From: Natronoglycomyces albus | GTDB taxonomy: Bacteria; Actinomycetota; Actinomycetes; Mycobacteriales; Micromonosporaceae | DNA: 64,000 bases | Direction of reading: 5' to 3' | NCBI RefSeq assembly: GCF_016925535.1 | Contig: NZ_CP070496.1 | Span: 1,736,001-1,800,000 of the forward strand | In this document: in pieces, positions 7,900 to 16,090 of the stretch | How positions within the stretch are numbered: the stretch's first letter is position 1 | Layout of the letters: every line of letters begins with the position of its first letter | The notes under the pieces: generated by a model | Databases searched by the model: none | What the model was told of the DNA's origin: nothing | What the model saw: the letters and a program-made list of their open reading frames with translations, nothing else | Made by a program: the position numbers and the translations under genes

Positions 7900-9308
7900 G
7901 CACCCCAAAGGACATCTTCGTGTGCGTTGACGTCGGCTCGACGTACACGAAAGCCGCCGCCGTCGACGTGGACACGGGGGAACTGCTGGCGACCGCGTCC
8001 ACCCAAACCACGTTGGCCACCGATGTCATGGATGGTTTGCGCCACGTCGCCGGCGAGGTCTCGGCCGAGGCGAGGGTGGCGGACACACTCGTGTGTTCCT
8101 CGGCTGGTGGCGGTCTCAAACTCGGCGTCATCGGCAACGAACCACTCGTGACCGCCCGGGCGGCCTATCGTGCCGGCCTCTCGGCCGGAGCGCGCGTGGC
8201 TCACGTATGTGCCGGGCAGCTCGACGCGGACGACTTCGCCACGTTGGCCACCGCCGAGCCCGACGTCATCTTGCTCGCCGGAGGCACCAATGGTGGCGAT
8301 GCCTCAGTCCTGCTAGAACACACAGATGCCTTGGCCGCGGCAACTAAGAACCATGCGCAACTGCGCGTTCCCGTCGTCGTGGCCGGAAACGCCGACGTGG
8401 CCGACGAAGTCCGGACCAAACTTCAGACCGCTGGACTTCCGGTGCGCTGTGTGGACAACGTCCTTCCCAAGATCGGACACCTCACTCCGGGCCCAGCCCG
8501 CCTGGCGCTGCGCGAGACGTTCTTGCAGCACGTGATCGCGGGCAAAGAACTCTCAGCGGGAGATGACTTCGTCTCGCTGGTTCGAGCGGCCACTCCCGAC
8601 GCGGTCCTGGCTGGAGTGGAGTTGCTGGCCGACACCGCCAATACAGACCTACTGGTTGTCGACGTGGGCGGTGCTACCACCGACGTCTACTCAGTACTGA
8701 CCCCCGACGCGGAACTGGAAGGTCCCCGCGCCGAAGTAGCCGGAACCGCATGGCGTTCCCGCACTGTCGAAGGCGACCTGGGAGTACGCCACACCGCCAC
8801 CGGCATCGTGGAAGCCGCCCAGGACGAGGACCTGCTGCAGCCGGACGAAGCCGATACTCTCACCACCGCGGCGCGGTACCGATACGACAACCCCGAATAC
8901 CGGGCCGACACCGATGCCGAACGCGCGGTTGACGCCCGACTAACCTCGTTGGCCGCCGGGATCGCCGTTCGCCGACATGCGCGAGGCGAACGCATTGGTG
9001 GCCCCAGCGAACCACTGCGCGGAAGTAAGGACCTAGCCGCCGTAGACCTGGTAATCGGGTCCGGGGGAGTACTGCGCGGCAACCCGGTCGCGGCACTGGG
9101 ATGGCTGCGCTCCTCAGTCTGTAACGACACCGCCGGAGGTTTCCGGCCCGCCAGAGACGCAAAGGTGGCCGTCGACGCCAATTACGTGCTCGCCCCAGCT
9201 GGCCTCATCGCCACCGCAGGCCATACCGAAACGGCCCAACGCCTGCTACACCATGAACGTGGAAGCTGGAACGACTACGGCAGCTTCCAGGAAAAGCCAG
9301 TCACCTAA
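7896..9308 (+). CDS. MutL/ASKHA-type reactivase of B12 aminomutase
   Basis: Member of the glutamate-mutase MutL family (not the DNA-repair MutL), with the actin-like ATPase fold. Two phosphate loops are visible: CVDVGSTYTKAAAVD near the N-terminus and VVDVGGATTDVYSVL near residue 250. Such proteins are proposed to restore adenosylcobalamin aminomutases by releasing damaged cofactor. The TTG start at 7896 overlaps the kal stop (TTGA); no better start exists before the first conserved motif. Last gene of the rightward operon, 470 aa. Reactivase role for KamDE is inferred from family and position. Confidence 0.82.
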   Translation: MSTPKDIFVCVDVGSTYTKAAAVDVDTGELLATASTQTTLATDVMDGLRHVAGEVSAEARVADTLVCSSAGGGLKLGVIGNEPLVTARAAYRAGLSAGARVAHVCAGQLDADDFATLATAEPDVILLAGGTNGGDASVLLEHTDALAAATKNHAQLRVPVVVAGNADVADEVRTKLQTAGLPVRCVDNVLPKIGHLTPGPARLALRETFLQHVIAGKELSAGDDFVSLVRAATPDAVLAGVELLADTANTDLLVVDVGGATTDVYSVLTPDAELEGPRAEVAGTAWRSRTVEGDLGVRHTATGIVEAAQDEDLLQPDEADTLTTAARYRYDNPEYRADTDAERAVDARLTSLAAGIAVRRHARGERIGGPSEPLRGSKDLAAVDLVIGSGGVLRGNPVAALGWLRSSVCNDTAGGFRPARDAKVAVDANYVLAPAGLIATAGHTETAQRLLHHERGSWNDYGSFQEKPVT

Positions 9309-9511
9309 GAGATGACCCCTCCCGGCCGTCCCAAGAACCCTTTCGCCGCCGCGCTAATGGGATCAACAGCTCAAATGACTACCCCAACGGACATATTCGG
9401 CTGACTGTTCGGCTTGTGTACAGGGGGAACGCTCGCGCGACACTGGTAGACCTGCCGTAGGGTGTGCTTAGCGTTCTACAACTTGACTTGCCCAAAATGG
9501 AGGTGAGGGAA

Positions 9512-10213
9512 ATGACGAATTTCCCCCCGCAACCCGACCCCAACCACAACCCCGGCGCTGCCGGGCAGGCCCCACACAATCCGCCCCCAAGCGGTGGCTT
9601 CTTGACCGAGTGGGGTATCAAACCGCACCCCGTCCGCCCACAAAAAGTCACCCTGCTGCTGCAATCCCTGTGGGTCTACGCGGCGGCATCGGCTCTGATC
9701 GCCCTATTCGCCCTCATCGCGGCGGCTTCGTTGCCCTACTACTTTGGAACCGGCTACTTCACCAGCGCCGCCATCATCAGCTTGATCTTTGGAGCAGGCG
9801 CGCTGACCGTGGCCTGGTTTATCGTCAAAGAGAAGCTTGGCCTGTTGGGCTCCAACGACCCACGCATCACGCTGTCGATCGGCCTGGGCATCATCGGCTT
9901 CTTCGCGCTATATGGGTTCTTCGGCGGATGGAATGTCGGCTGGTACAGCACCTTCGGCGTTTTGCTGGGCATGGCGCGCCTAGGAGCGGTGGGTCTGGCT
10001 TTTGCCATGGTCTTCCAGCCCGAGACGCTCCACTGGTTGCGTTCCCGGCCCGGAAACCTACCCAATCCCGGTCCCCAGCAGCCCTACGGGACTCAGCCGC
10101 ACCAGGCGCCGGGCCCCAACCAGCCGCCGCTGCCACCGCATGGCGCTGGTCAACAACCGGGTGCCGCGCCCGGCCAACAGCCCCCGGCTCCCGGCCAACC
10201 GCCGCAGCAATAA
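9512..10213 (+). CDS. Four-helix membrane protein with proline-rich tails
   Basis: Predicted inner-membrane protein of 233 aa, not recognised as a named family. Residues 1-30 are Pro/Asn-rich (FPPQPDPNHNPGAAGQ). Roughly four hydrophobic helices follow between residues 45 and 175. The tail from about 185 is a low-complexity Pro/Gln/Gly segment. This layout is common in actinobacterial membrane proteins of unknown function. The ATG at 9512 is preferred because GGAGGTGAGG sits just before it; in-frame ATGs at 9464 and 9497 lack such a site. It stands alone, followed by a strong hairpin. No function assigned. Confidence 0.75.
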   Translation: MTNFPPQPDPNHNPGAAGQAPHNPPPSGGFLTEWGIKPHPVRPQKVTLLLQSLWVYAAASALIALFALIAAASLPYYFGTGYFTSAAIISLIFGAGALTVAWFIVKEKLGLLGSNDPRITLSIGLGIIGFFALYGFFGGWNVGWYSTFGVLLGMARLGAVGLAFAMVFQPETLHWLRSRPGNLPNPGPQQPYGTQPHQAPGPNQPPLPPHGAGQQPGAAPGQQPPAPGQPPQQ

Positions 10214-10232
10214 GGAGCGTCTAAAACCCAAG

Positions 10233-10269
10233 AGAGTGGCTCCCAGCCCGCCCGGCTGGGAGCCACTCT
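10233..10269. terminator. Perfect 16-bp stem terminator
   Basis: Arms 10233-10248 and 10254-10269 pair perfectly around a 5-nt loop, then TTCC follows. It lies between convergent genes (membrane protein and ABC permease) and can serve both strands. Confidence 0.85.
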
Positions 10270-10318
10270 TTCCTGATTTCCTTCAGGTTTCTTCAGAGCG
10301 ACACACACTCTCAAGAAG

Positions 10319-11056
10319 TTAGACGCGACGGGTGGTCACCCACGTCGCCACGGCGATGCCCAGTGCTCCCCACACCGCCAAGATTAGGTACGGCAGCAGC
10401 GAGATTCCCGAAGCCGGAACATCCACGGCTTCCCGCACGGCCTGCGCCATGTACTGCAAGGGTAGGAACTGGTGCACCGTGGCCAACCAGTCCGGCAGGC
10501 GCTCAGCCGGGTAGTTCAGTGGGGCGAACATCAACGCGCCGATCAGAATGAAGTTCGTGACCATGTTGACCATCGTTGGCCTCACCAGGTATGCCACCGC
10601 GTAACCCATCGACACGGTTCCGGCGATGACCAACAGCAATGCGGGTATGACCAGTGGACTCATCGTGAATTCCAGACTGAAGCGGAGACTGGCCGCCAAC
10701 AGGGTCAAGAAGAATCCGGGAATGGCGATCACGACCCAGATCGTGGCGCTGGCGGCCAGAAGTGCCATGCGGGGCACCGGAAGCGAACGCTGATAGTCCA
10801 AGATTCCCTGCTGTTTTTGATAGGCCAGTGAGCCGGGAGCGACTGCGAGGCCGACCGTGATGAGGGAAATCGTCATCGCTCCGGTCGTCAGATACAGAGC
10901 CGATCGCTGGTCGAGGTCGGGAATGAGGAACGAAAATCCGACGACAACACCGATGGAAAGCAAAGCTTGAATGACGAAGATATAGGGAAGCTCCGACTTC
11001 TGCCGAAGAACGTTCCATTTGACGAGGTAGAAGTAACTGCGAAACCACGGTTGCAT
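10319..11056 (-). CDS. ABC-2 type transporter permease
   Basis: Permease of 245 aa with six predicted hydrophobic helices and the ABC-2 layout: cytoplasmic N-terminus, helix 1 IFVIQALLSIGVVVGFSFLI, and the conserved GALMFAPLNYPAERLPDWL segment before the last helix. It pairs with the ATPase gene just upstream (43-nt gap), and both are headed by a winged-helix regulator. Likely an efflux or lipid/peptide exporter whose substrate cannot be read from the sequence. Confidence 0.88.
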   Translation of the reverse strand: MQPWFRSYFYLVKWNVLRQKSELPYIFVIQALLSIGVVVGFSFLIPDLDQRSALYLTTGAMTISLITVGLAVAPGSLAYQKQQGILDYQRSLPVPRMALLAASATIWVVIAIPGFFLTLLAASLRFSLEFTMSPLVIPALLLVIAGTVSMGYAVAYLVRPTMVNMVTNFILIGALMFAPLNYPAERLPDWLATVHQFLPLQYMAQAVREAVDVPASGISLLPYLILAVWGALGIAVATWVTTRRV

Positions 11057-11099
11057 GTTTGTTTCCTTAGGTGTCTGAAGCTATGGGTGGGCGAGGAAC

Positions 11100-12035
11100 T
11101 TACGCGGCTGTCGCGGACGATTCCGACAGGTCGATGTAGATGTCTTCGAGCCCCACGGGTGTGATTGAGAATTCTTCGATGGCGCCTTCGAGCTGCTGCT
11201 TGTGCGCCCAGGAGAGGATCTCGGAGCTCTGGTCGATGTCGACTGGCGCGACGACCCGCTGGCCGGTCACGACGCCGTCGTAGCGCTTGGCGATGGAGTG
11301 TGCGTCTTCGGGGCTGGCCGCCACGATCTCCACGCGCAACTGGTGACCGAGACGTTCGCGCAGCATGGCGGGCGTCCCCTCGGCGATGACCTTGCCTTCG
11401 TCCAGAATGATGAGGGAGTCGACCGCGCGTTCGGCCTCGACCACGTTGTGCGTCACGAGGAGCACGGCGTGCCCGTTGTCGGACAGAGCGCGGATTTGTC
11501 GCCATAGCAGGCGACGCCTGACCGGGTCGACGTCGTTGGTCGGTTCGTCGAGCATGACTAGCTGCCCGGGCTGAGCCACGGTCATGCAAAAGAGCGTCAG
11601 TCGCTTGACGCCGCCGGAGAGGTCTTGTCCGCGTCGGTCGGCCCACGCCTCGATGTCGAGTTCCCGCAACAGGTGTGAGGCGCGCGCTTTGGCCTCGCGG
11701 GTGCGCGCTCCGCGCAGTTGGGCGACAACTTCGATGGCTTGGCGTGGAGTGAAGTTGTCCAGTGGCGCTTGGGTCTGGGGCTGGAAGCTACACACTTCCC
11801 GCGCCATACGCGGATCGGCCAGCGCGTCCGCGCCGTTGACGTGAATCGAGCCCGAGGTGGGCCTGGCGAGGCCGATGACCTGGTTGAGCAGCGTAGTCTT
11901 TCCTGCTCCATTGTGGCCGAGGAGCCCGACGATGGAGCCGTTGGTGACGTTGAACGAGATGTCGTCGTTGGCTTTGACTCCACCGCGAAAGACTTTGGTG
12001 AGGTTGTCGATCTGCAAGAGCGGGTGCGTAGTCAT
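11100..12035 (-). CDS. ABC transporter ATP-binding protein
   Basis: ATPase subunit of 311 aa. Walker A GLLGHNGAGKTTLLNQ, signature DLSGGVKRLTLF, Walker B QLVMLDEPTNDVDP and H-loop LLVTHNVVEAE are all present, so it should be active. A C-terminal extension of about 90 residues follows the ATPase core, as in drug/antibiotic exporter ATPases. Its ATG overlaps the regulator stop by 4 nt (ATGA) and the permease follows, making a three-gene leftward operon. Confidence 0.9.
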   Translation of the reverse strand: MTTHPLLQIDNLTKVFRGGVKANDDISFNVTNGSIVGLLGHNGAGKTTLLNQVIGLARPTSGSIHVNGADALADPRMAREVCSFQPQTQAPLDNFTPRQAIEVVAQLRGARTREAKARASHLLRELDIEAWADRRGQDLSGGVKRLTLFCMTVAQPGQLVMLDEPTNDVDPVRRRLLWRQIRALSDNGHAVLLVTHNVVEAERAVDSLIILDEGKVIAEGTPAMLRERLGHQLRVEIVAASPEDAHSIAKRYDGVVTGQRVVAPVDIDQSSEILSWAHKQQLEGAIEEFSITPVGLEDIYIDLSESSATAA

Positions 12036-12790
12036 GGGGCTTCCTTTTCGGTTTCCGGTGGATCTGTTTCGGTCTGGTCTGGTTGCTGGTCGGGGGTATT
12101 GGGTGCTGCTCCGGGCACGGCCCAGGCGGTGAGTCGGATGGCGCGGGCTCCAGGAGGGCGCTTAGACGGGTCGGACCGTTCGGCGCGGGAGGCGATGTGT
12201 TTGTCAATGAGGGCGCTGATGTCGTCGTTGAGGGCCTGGAGTTCGTCTACGGTCAGGAAGTTGAACGACACGGAAGTGCGGGAAGCCTTGACCCATTCGG
12301 GCTCTACTTGGCGGCGCCGCGCTACCCAGCGATGCATGCCGTCGATTTGCTGGTTAAGCATTGCGTCGCCGAGTTCCTCCATGGCCATGTCCATAGCGGA
12401 GGGAACCTTGCCTTCTTCGGTCTCGGGTCGGCCCAAGTCGATGTTGAAAGCTTTATCCACGACCTTCCATGGGCGAGCCCGGCCCTTGCGCGGCTCAGCC
12501 TCCTCCACGAACCCGTGCTTGTGAAGTTGCCGCAGGTGCCAGGAGCAGTTCGCTTGGCTGTCGCCGACAAATCCGGCCAGTTCGGTCGCGGTCGAGGGGC
12601 CTCGCTGGAACAGTTCTTCGTAGAGCCGGGCACGCAGCGGATGAATGATGGCCTTCAGCGCCGCGAAGTCGGTGATCTGGGGGATGTCATTGACCGTCGG
12701 GCGGTCGACTTCGTTTGCTGCCGTGTCACCTGGTGTTGACTCGAGCCCCGGGTGGGGTTCTGCGCTGTTCGATTCTCTGTCCGCTGTCAT
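12032..12790 (-). CDS. ArsR-like winged-helix regulator of the ABC operon
   Basis: Regulator of 252 aa. The winged-helix DNA-binding domain spans about residues 40-115 (LKAIIHPLRARLYEEL, then ATELAGFVGDSQANCSWHLRQLHKHGFVEEA). The remaining C-terminal half may sense a ligand, and the end is a Pro/Asp/Glu-rich tail. First gene of the operon with the ABC ATPase and permease. The ATG abuts a perfect palindrome with no room for a Shine-Dalgarno, so the mRNA is probably leaderless. Likely an autoregulator acting on that palindrome. Confidence 0.85.
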   Translation of the reverse strand: MTADRESNSAEPHPGLESTPGDTAANEVDRPTVNDIPQITDFAALKAIIHPLRARLYEELFQRGPSTATELAGFVGDSQANCSWHLRQLHKHGFVEEAEPRKGRARPWKVVDKAFNIDLGRPETEEGKVPSAMDMAMEELGDAMLNQQIDGMHRWVARRRQVEPEWVKASRTSVSFNFLTVDELQALNDDISALIDKHIASRAERSDPSKRPPGARAIRLTAWAVPGAAPNTPDQQPDQTETDPPETEKEAP

Positions 12791-12850
12791 GTATCAAAAG
12801 ATATCTTTTGATACCTCGAAGCACAAGAGGTTTCAAAAGAAAACTTTTGA
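12791..12850 (-). promoter_or_regulatory. Promoter with twin palindromic operators for the regulator-ABC operon
   Basis: Site 1 is a perfect 24-bp palindrome at 12791-12814; site 2 is at 12833-12850. Both contain TCAAAAG-N4-CTTTTGA, centres 39 bp apart. On the minus strand, -35 TTGTGC (12826-12821), a 17-bp spacer and -10 TATCTT (12803-12798) form a good promoter, with the ATG 7 nt after the -10. Site 1 covers the -10 and site 2 lies just upstream of the -35, the arrangement expected for repression. Confidence 0.75.
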
Positions 12851-12898
12851 TATGCGCCTAGTTTTTGCGAAACGGCAGGTCAAAAATCATTCGAGCTA

Positions 12899-12920
12899 TT
12901 AGTAAATGGTTGTACACTAA
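12899..12920. promoter_or_regulatory. Candidate TetR autoregulatory operator
   Basis: TTAGT (12899-12903) and ACTAA (12916-12920) form a short inverted repeat directly before the TetR-type gene starting at 12925. Symmetry is limited to five bp per arm, so this is tentative. Confidence 0.35.
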
Positions 12921-12924
12921 CTTC

Positions 12925-13503
12925 ATGGCGCGACCGAGGACGTACTCCGACGAAGATCTGCTGCGTGCCGCGCACGAGACCATCCTCGAACTGGGGGACC
13001 GGGCAACCCTGGCCGACGTGGGAAAACGGGCGGGAGTCTCCCCAGCGGCGCTGAACAAGCGCTTCGGTACCAAACGAGAGCTACTTGTGCAGCTCTCACG
13101 TCGCTGGGTCGACAGCGTCGACGCGCAGTTGGAGCAGGCCGAGACCTCCACCTCGGACGTCATCGAACGCATAGTGGCCGTCGCAACCTGCGGACTAGGG
13201 GAGTTGGACCGACCAGAACAGGTCGGTGCCCAGCTCAGCGCCCTTGCCGACGATCTTCGTGACGCGCAGCTACGGGAACTTCTCGCTCAGGGCTGGGTAA
13301 AGACGCGCCTGCGTCTGGAAGGGCTCCTCGCCGCAGCCCAGAAGGACCTTCCCCGGGCGCCGCATCCGGCCCAGGCCGCACGCATCCTGTTCTCCCTCGT
13401 ACAGGGCGAAAGCCTGTACTGGTCTCTGGACCCGCAGGGTTCACTCACCGAGGAGGTGCGGGGAGACGTACGGTCCGTGCTCGCCGGATGGGCTGGCCAC
13501 TAG
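12925..13503 (+). CDS. TetR-family transcriptional regulator
   Basis: 192-aa regulator with an N-terminal helix-turn-helix (residues about 5-55: YSDEDLLRAAHETILELG, then ATLADVGKRAGVSPAALNKRFGTKRELL) and a helical ligand-binding domain. The ATG at 12925 begins the typical MARPRTY lead; twenty upstream in-frame codons overlap the promoter. It is followed 40 nt later by an SDR gene, probably its target and co-transcribed. Ligand unknown. Confidence 0.88.
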   Translation: MARPRTYSDEDLLRAAHETILELGDRATLADVGKRAGVSPAALNKRFGTKRELLVQLSRRWVDSVDAQLEQAETSTSDVIERIVAVATCGLGELDRPEQVGAQLSALADDLRDAQLRELLAQGWVKTRLRLEGLLAAAQKDLPRAPHPAQAARILFSLVQGESLYWSLDPQGSLTEEVRGDVRSVLAGWAGH

Positions 13504-13543
13504 GCCGAGAAAATTCACTGCCTTCAGATCCAAAGGAGAGACT

Positions 13544-14470
13544 ATGAATGAGTCAGCGCTGCCGCTGTCGGGAAAGGTCGCGCTGGTAGCGGGCGGAACG
13601 CGCGGGGCCAGTAAGGCGACAGCGCTCGAACTGGCCCGCAGCGGTGCTTTCGTCTACGCCACCGGGCGCAGCAGCCGCACCGCGGGCCGCTCGGAGATGA
13701 AGCGACCGGAGACTATTGAGGACACGCATGAGGCGCTCAACGAGATCGGCCAAGGGGAGGGCCTGCGAGTGGATCACCTGGAGCCCAGCGAAGTCAAGGA
13801 CCTCATCGCGCGTATTGACGATCAGCACGGCCGCATCGATATCCTGGTCAACGGCATTTTCGGTGGGGACGCCTACGTCCAATTCGGAAAGAAGCTATGG
13901 GAGCACGACCTGCACGGTGGTCTGAGAATGCTGCGCATGGGCATCGAAACCCATGCCATCACTAGCCATGCCGCGCTGCCACTCCTGATCCGCCACAGCG
14001 GGGGAATGGTCATCGAACTCACCGACGGCACCGAGGAGTTCAACCGCGACTATCGAGCTGACGTGGGCCTCTTTTATGACCTGGTCAAGACCGCCGTTGG
14101 GCGCATGACGAAAGCCCAGGCGCACGAGCTCAAGGCGTACGACTGTGCCGCGATTGCCGTCACGCCCGGGTGGCTGCGTTCTGAGGCCATGTTGGATGCC
14201 TTCGGCGTTTCGGAAGAGACGTGGACCGAAGCCTGCGAGAGAATGCCCCACTTCGCGATCTCGGAGACTCCCCGCTATGTGGCGCGGGGAATCGCGGCTT
14301 TGGCGGCGGATGAGGACCGCCTAGCCGACTCCGGCTCTGTGCTCTCCAGTGCGGATCTGGCTCGGCGCTACGGAGTCACCGATGTCGATGGATCAAAGCC
14401 GGACTGCTGGCGCTACCTCAGTGACGGCCGCATGGAATCGGACACGGCCGACACATCTGGATACCGATAG
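13544..14470 (+). CDS. Short-chain dehydrogenase/reductase
   Basis: NAD(P)-dependent oxidoreductase of 308 aa, longer than the classical 250. The cofactor loop reads VAGGTRGASKATA (residues 15-27), an atypical form of TGxxxGxG, and the catalytic YxxxK is Y178-DLV-K182. Overall it resembles the DHRS1-like group. GGAGAG precedes the ATG. It follows the TetR gene and probably handles the compound that TetR senses. Substrate unknown. Confidence 0.85.
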   Translation: MNESALPLSGKVALVAGGTRGASKATALELARSGAFVYATGRSSRTAGRSEMKRPETIEDTHEALNEIGQGEGLRVDHLEPSEVKDLIARIDDQHGRIDILVNGIFGGDAYVQFGKKLWEHDLHGGLRMLRMGIETHAITSHAALPLLIRHSGGMVIELTDGTEEFNRDYRADVGLFYDLVKTAVGRMTKAQAHELKAYDCAAIAVTPGWLRSEAMLDAFGVSEETWTEACERMPHFAISETPRYVARGIAALAADEDRLADSGSVLSSADLARRYGVTDVDGSKPDCWRYLSDGRMESDTADTSGYR

Positions 14471-14475
14471 GGCGG

Positions 14476-15462
14476 TCATTCCAAGCGCAGAAACATCTGC
14501 TTGAGTAGGTCACCTTCGGTTGGCTGGGGATTGTCGAGACTGGCCGGCCGGACCAACACCCCGGCGGCTTCCAGCTCGTTCATGAGGTCCCAGATCCACT
14601 CGTGGCCCACGATCACAGTGGCCTCGGCCGTGGTGGTGCCCTCCAATAGCTCAAGGATTGCCAGAGCCGTATCCGAGCGAATGGCCGTGGTGAGTGTGCG
14701 CGATATCCGCTCGCTGTGTTGCTCAATGGCCGTGTCTTGCTTGGGATCAATGACGAGCAGGCCCCGCTTTCGCAGCTGCGTGATGTCGGCCTTACGAGTG
14801 AAATCGACCAGCGTGCGCGCCGTCGCGTGAGTCCACATCGCTACGAGCGTGCCTCCGGCGACGCGCTCATCGTTGATTCCCGCCGTGCCGGGTCGCGCCG
14901 GGTGGATGGCCCAGAATAGCCCGTTCCACAGCGGCTTTTCCACGCTGAGTTCACTGGTGGGAACCAGCTGCGCTGCTTTGAGGTCTTCCCAAAACAGGCC
15001 GTCGATGACATGTCCGAAGATCACCGTGTATTCCAACCCGGTGTGGCCATCGTTGCGCAGCTGGGTGCAGATGGCCCCGACATCGTCCATGATCGCGGGG
15101 GCGACTTCGGCTGCGAGCGCCTTGGAACCGGCTCGTACCGCGGCGAGTTTCACGGGCTCCACGATGGGAAACGTCGAGCGCAGGTGCTCCCCTTCAACAT
15201 CGAGCACGCTATAGAGTTGCAACAATTTCAGCTGACTCTCTGTTGGGGAAATGCCGAGTGCGGCCAGCTCATCGAAGGTGATTCCGTTGCGGGCGTGGTA
15301 GAGAATCTCGCCGTTGTCGTCGAGCCCGACGACCGCATGGGGCGTGCTGCGAGCTCCCAGGCAGAAACCATGCAGGCCCCATTGCGCAAGATCGGTGGGA
15401 GCCTCGGCGCTGTGGTGCGAAGTCGTCTCGTGTGGGGTGTCAAGCATTCGTGAGTTCTCCAT
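14476..15462 (-). CDS. Uncharacterised protein in two-component operon
   Basis: 328-aa soluble protein that I do not recognise. It has no signal peptide, membrane helix or obvious catalytic motif. The C-terminal part (TVIVGHEWIWDLMNELEAAGVLVRPASL) could be a winged-helix-like module. The ATG at 15462 is supported by GAGAGG upstream; 22 earlier in-frame codons would overlap the response regulator gene. It is third in the operon kinase-regulator-this gene, 10 nt after the regulator stop, so it likely works with that signalling pair. It faces the SDR gene tail to tail with only 5 nt between. Confidence 0.7.
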   Translation of the reverse strand: MENSRMLDTPHETTSHHSAEAPTDLAQWGLHGFCLGARSTPHAVVGLDDNGEILYHARNGITFDELAALGISPTESQLKLLQLYSVLDVEGEHLRSTFPIVEPVKLAAVRAGSKALAAEVAPAIMDDVGAICTQLRNDGHTGLEYTVIFGHVIDGLFWEDLKAAQLVPTSELSVEKPLWNGLFWAIHPARPGTAGINDERVAGGTLVAMWTHATARTLVDFTRKADITQLRKRGLLVIDPKQDTAIEQHSERISRTLTTAIRSDTALAILELLEGTTTAEATVIVGHEWIWDLMNELEAAGVLVRPASLDNPQPTEGDLLKQMFLRLE

Positions 15463-15472
15463 ATCGGGCCTC

Positions 15473-16090
15473 TCAGATCCAGCCTTGTTCCCAGGCGTGC
15501 TGCGCGGCGGCATAGCGGGAGCGGGCATTGAGTTTCATCATGGCAGAGGACAGGTAGTTGCGGACCGTCCCCTGTGCCAGGTGCACTTCAGATGCGATGT
15601 CCTTGACCGAGCCACCCGCGCGTGCGGCGCGTAGCACGTCGAGTTCCCGGTCGGTCAGCGGGCAGGAGCCCTCTGTCAGCGCAGAGGCCGCGATATCAGG
15701 GTCCACATAGCGTTGGCCGCCGTACACGTCGCGAATGATTTGAGCCAGTTTCAAAGATGGGGTTGTCTTCGGCACGAAGGCGGATACTCCGCAGGAGAGG
15801 GCCCGCCGCAGTACTCCGGGCCGGGCGTGGCGGGTCACCAAGATGATTTTGGTATTCGCTCCCTGCGCTTGTGCCTGGGCTCTGATTTCTTCGGCGGCGA
15901 CCAAACCATCGGCGGGAGGCATTTCCAGATCCAAGACCGCCACATCGGGCCGCAACTGTGCCGCTTGTGTCACCGCGTCAACAGAGTTGTCTACCTGCGC
16001 GATGACCGACAGATCTTCCTCCAAATCGAGCAGCGCCACCAGCGCACCTCGAATCAATGCCTCGTCATCGGCTACCAGCAGCGTGATCAC
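15473..16090 (-). CDS. NarL/DesR-type response regulator
   Basis: 205-aa response regulator. The receiver domain has acidic residues VADDEA near the start, phospho-acceptor Asp in DVAVLDLEMP (about residue 54) and the conserved Lys in VPKTT. The C-terminal LuxR-type helix-turn-helix is CPLTDRELDVLRAARAG with SVKDIASEVHLAQGTVRNYLSSAMMKL. It overlaps the kinase gene by 4 nt. Probably controls the divergent ABC exporter, by analogy with DesKR-like systems. Confidence 0.92.
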   Translation of the reverse strand: MITLLVADDEALIRGALVALLDLEEDLSVIAQVDNSVDAVTQAAQLRPDVAVLDLEMPPADGLVAAEEIRAQAQAQGANTKIILVTRHARPGVLRRALSCGVSAFVPKTTPSLKLAQIIRDVYGGQRYVDPDIAASALTEGSCPLTDRELDVLRAARAGGSVKDIASEVHLAQGTVRNYLSSAMMKLNARSRYAAAQHAWEQGWI

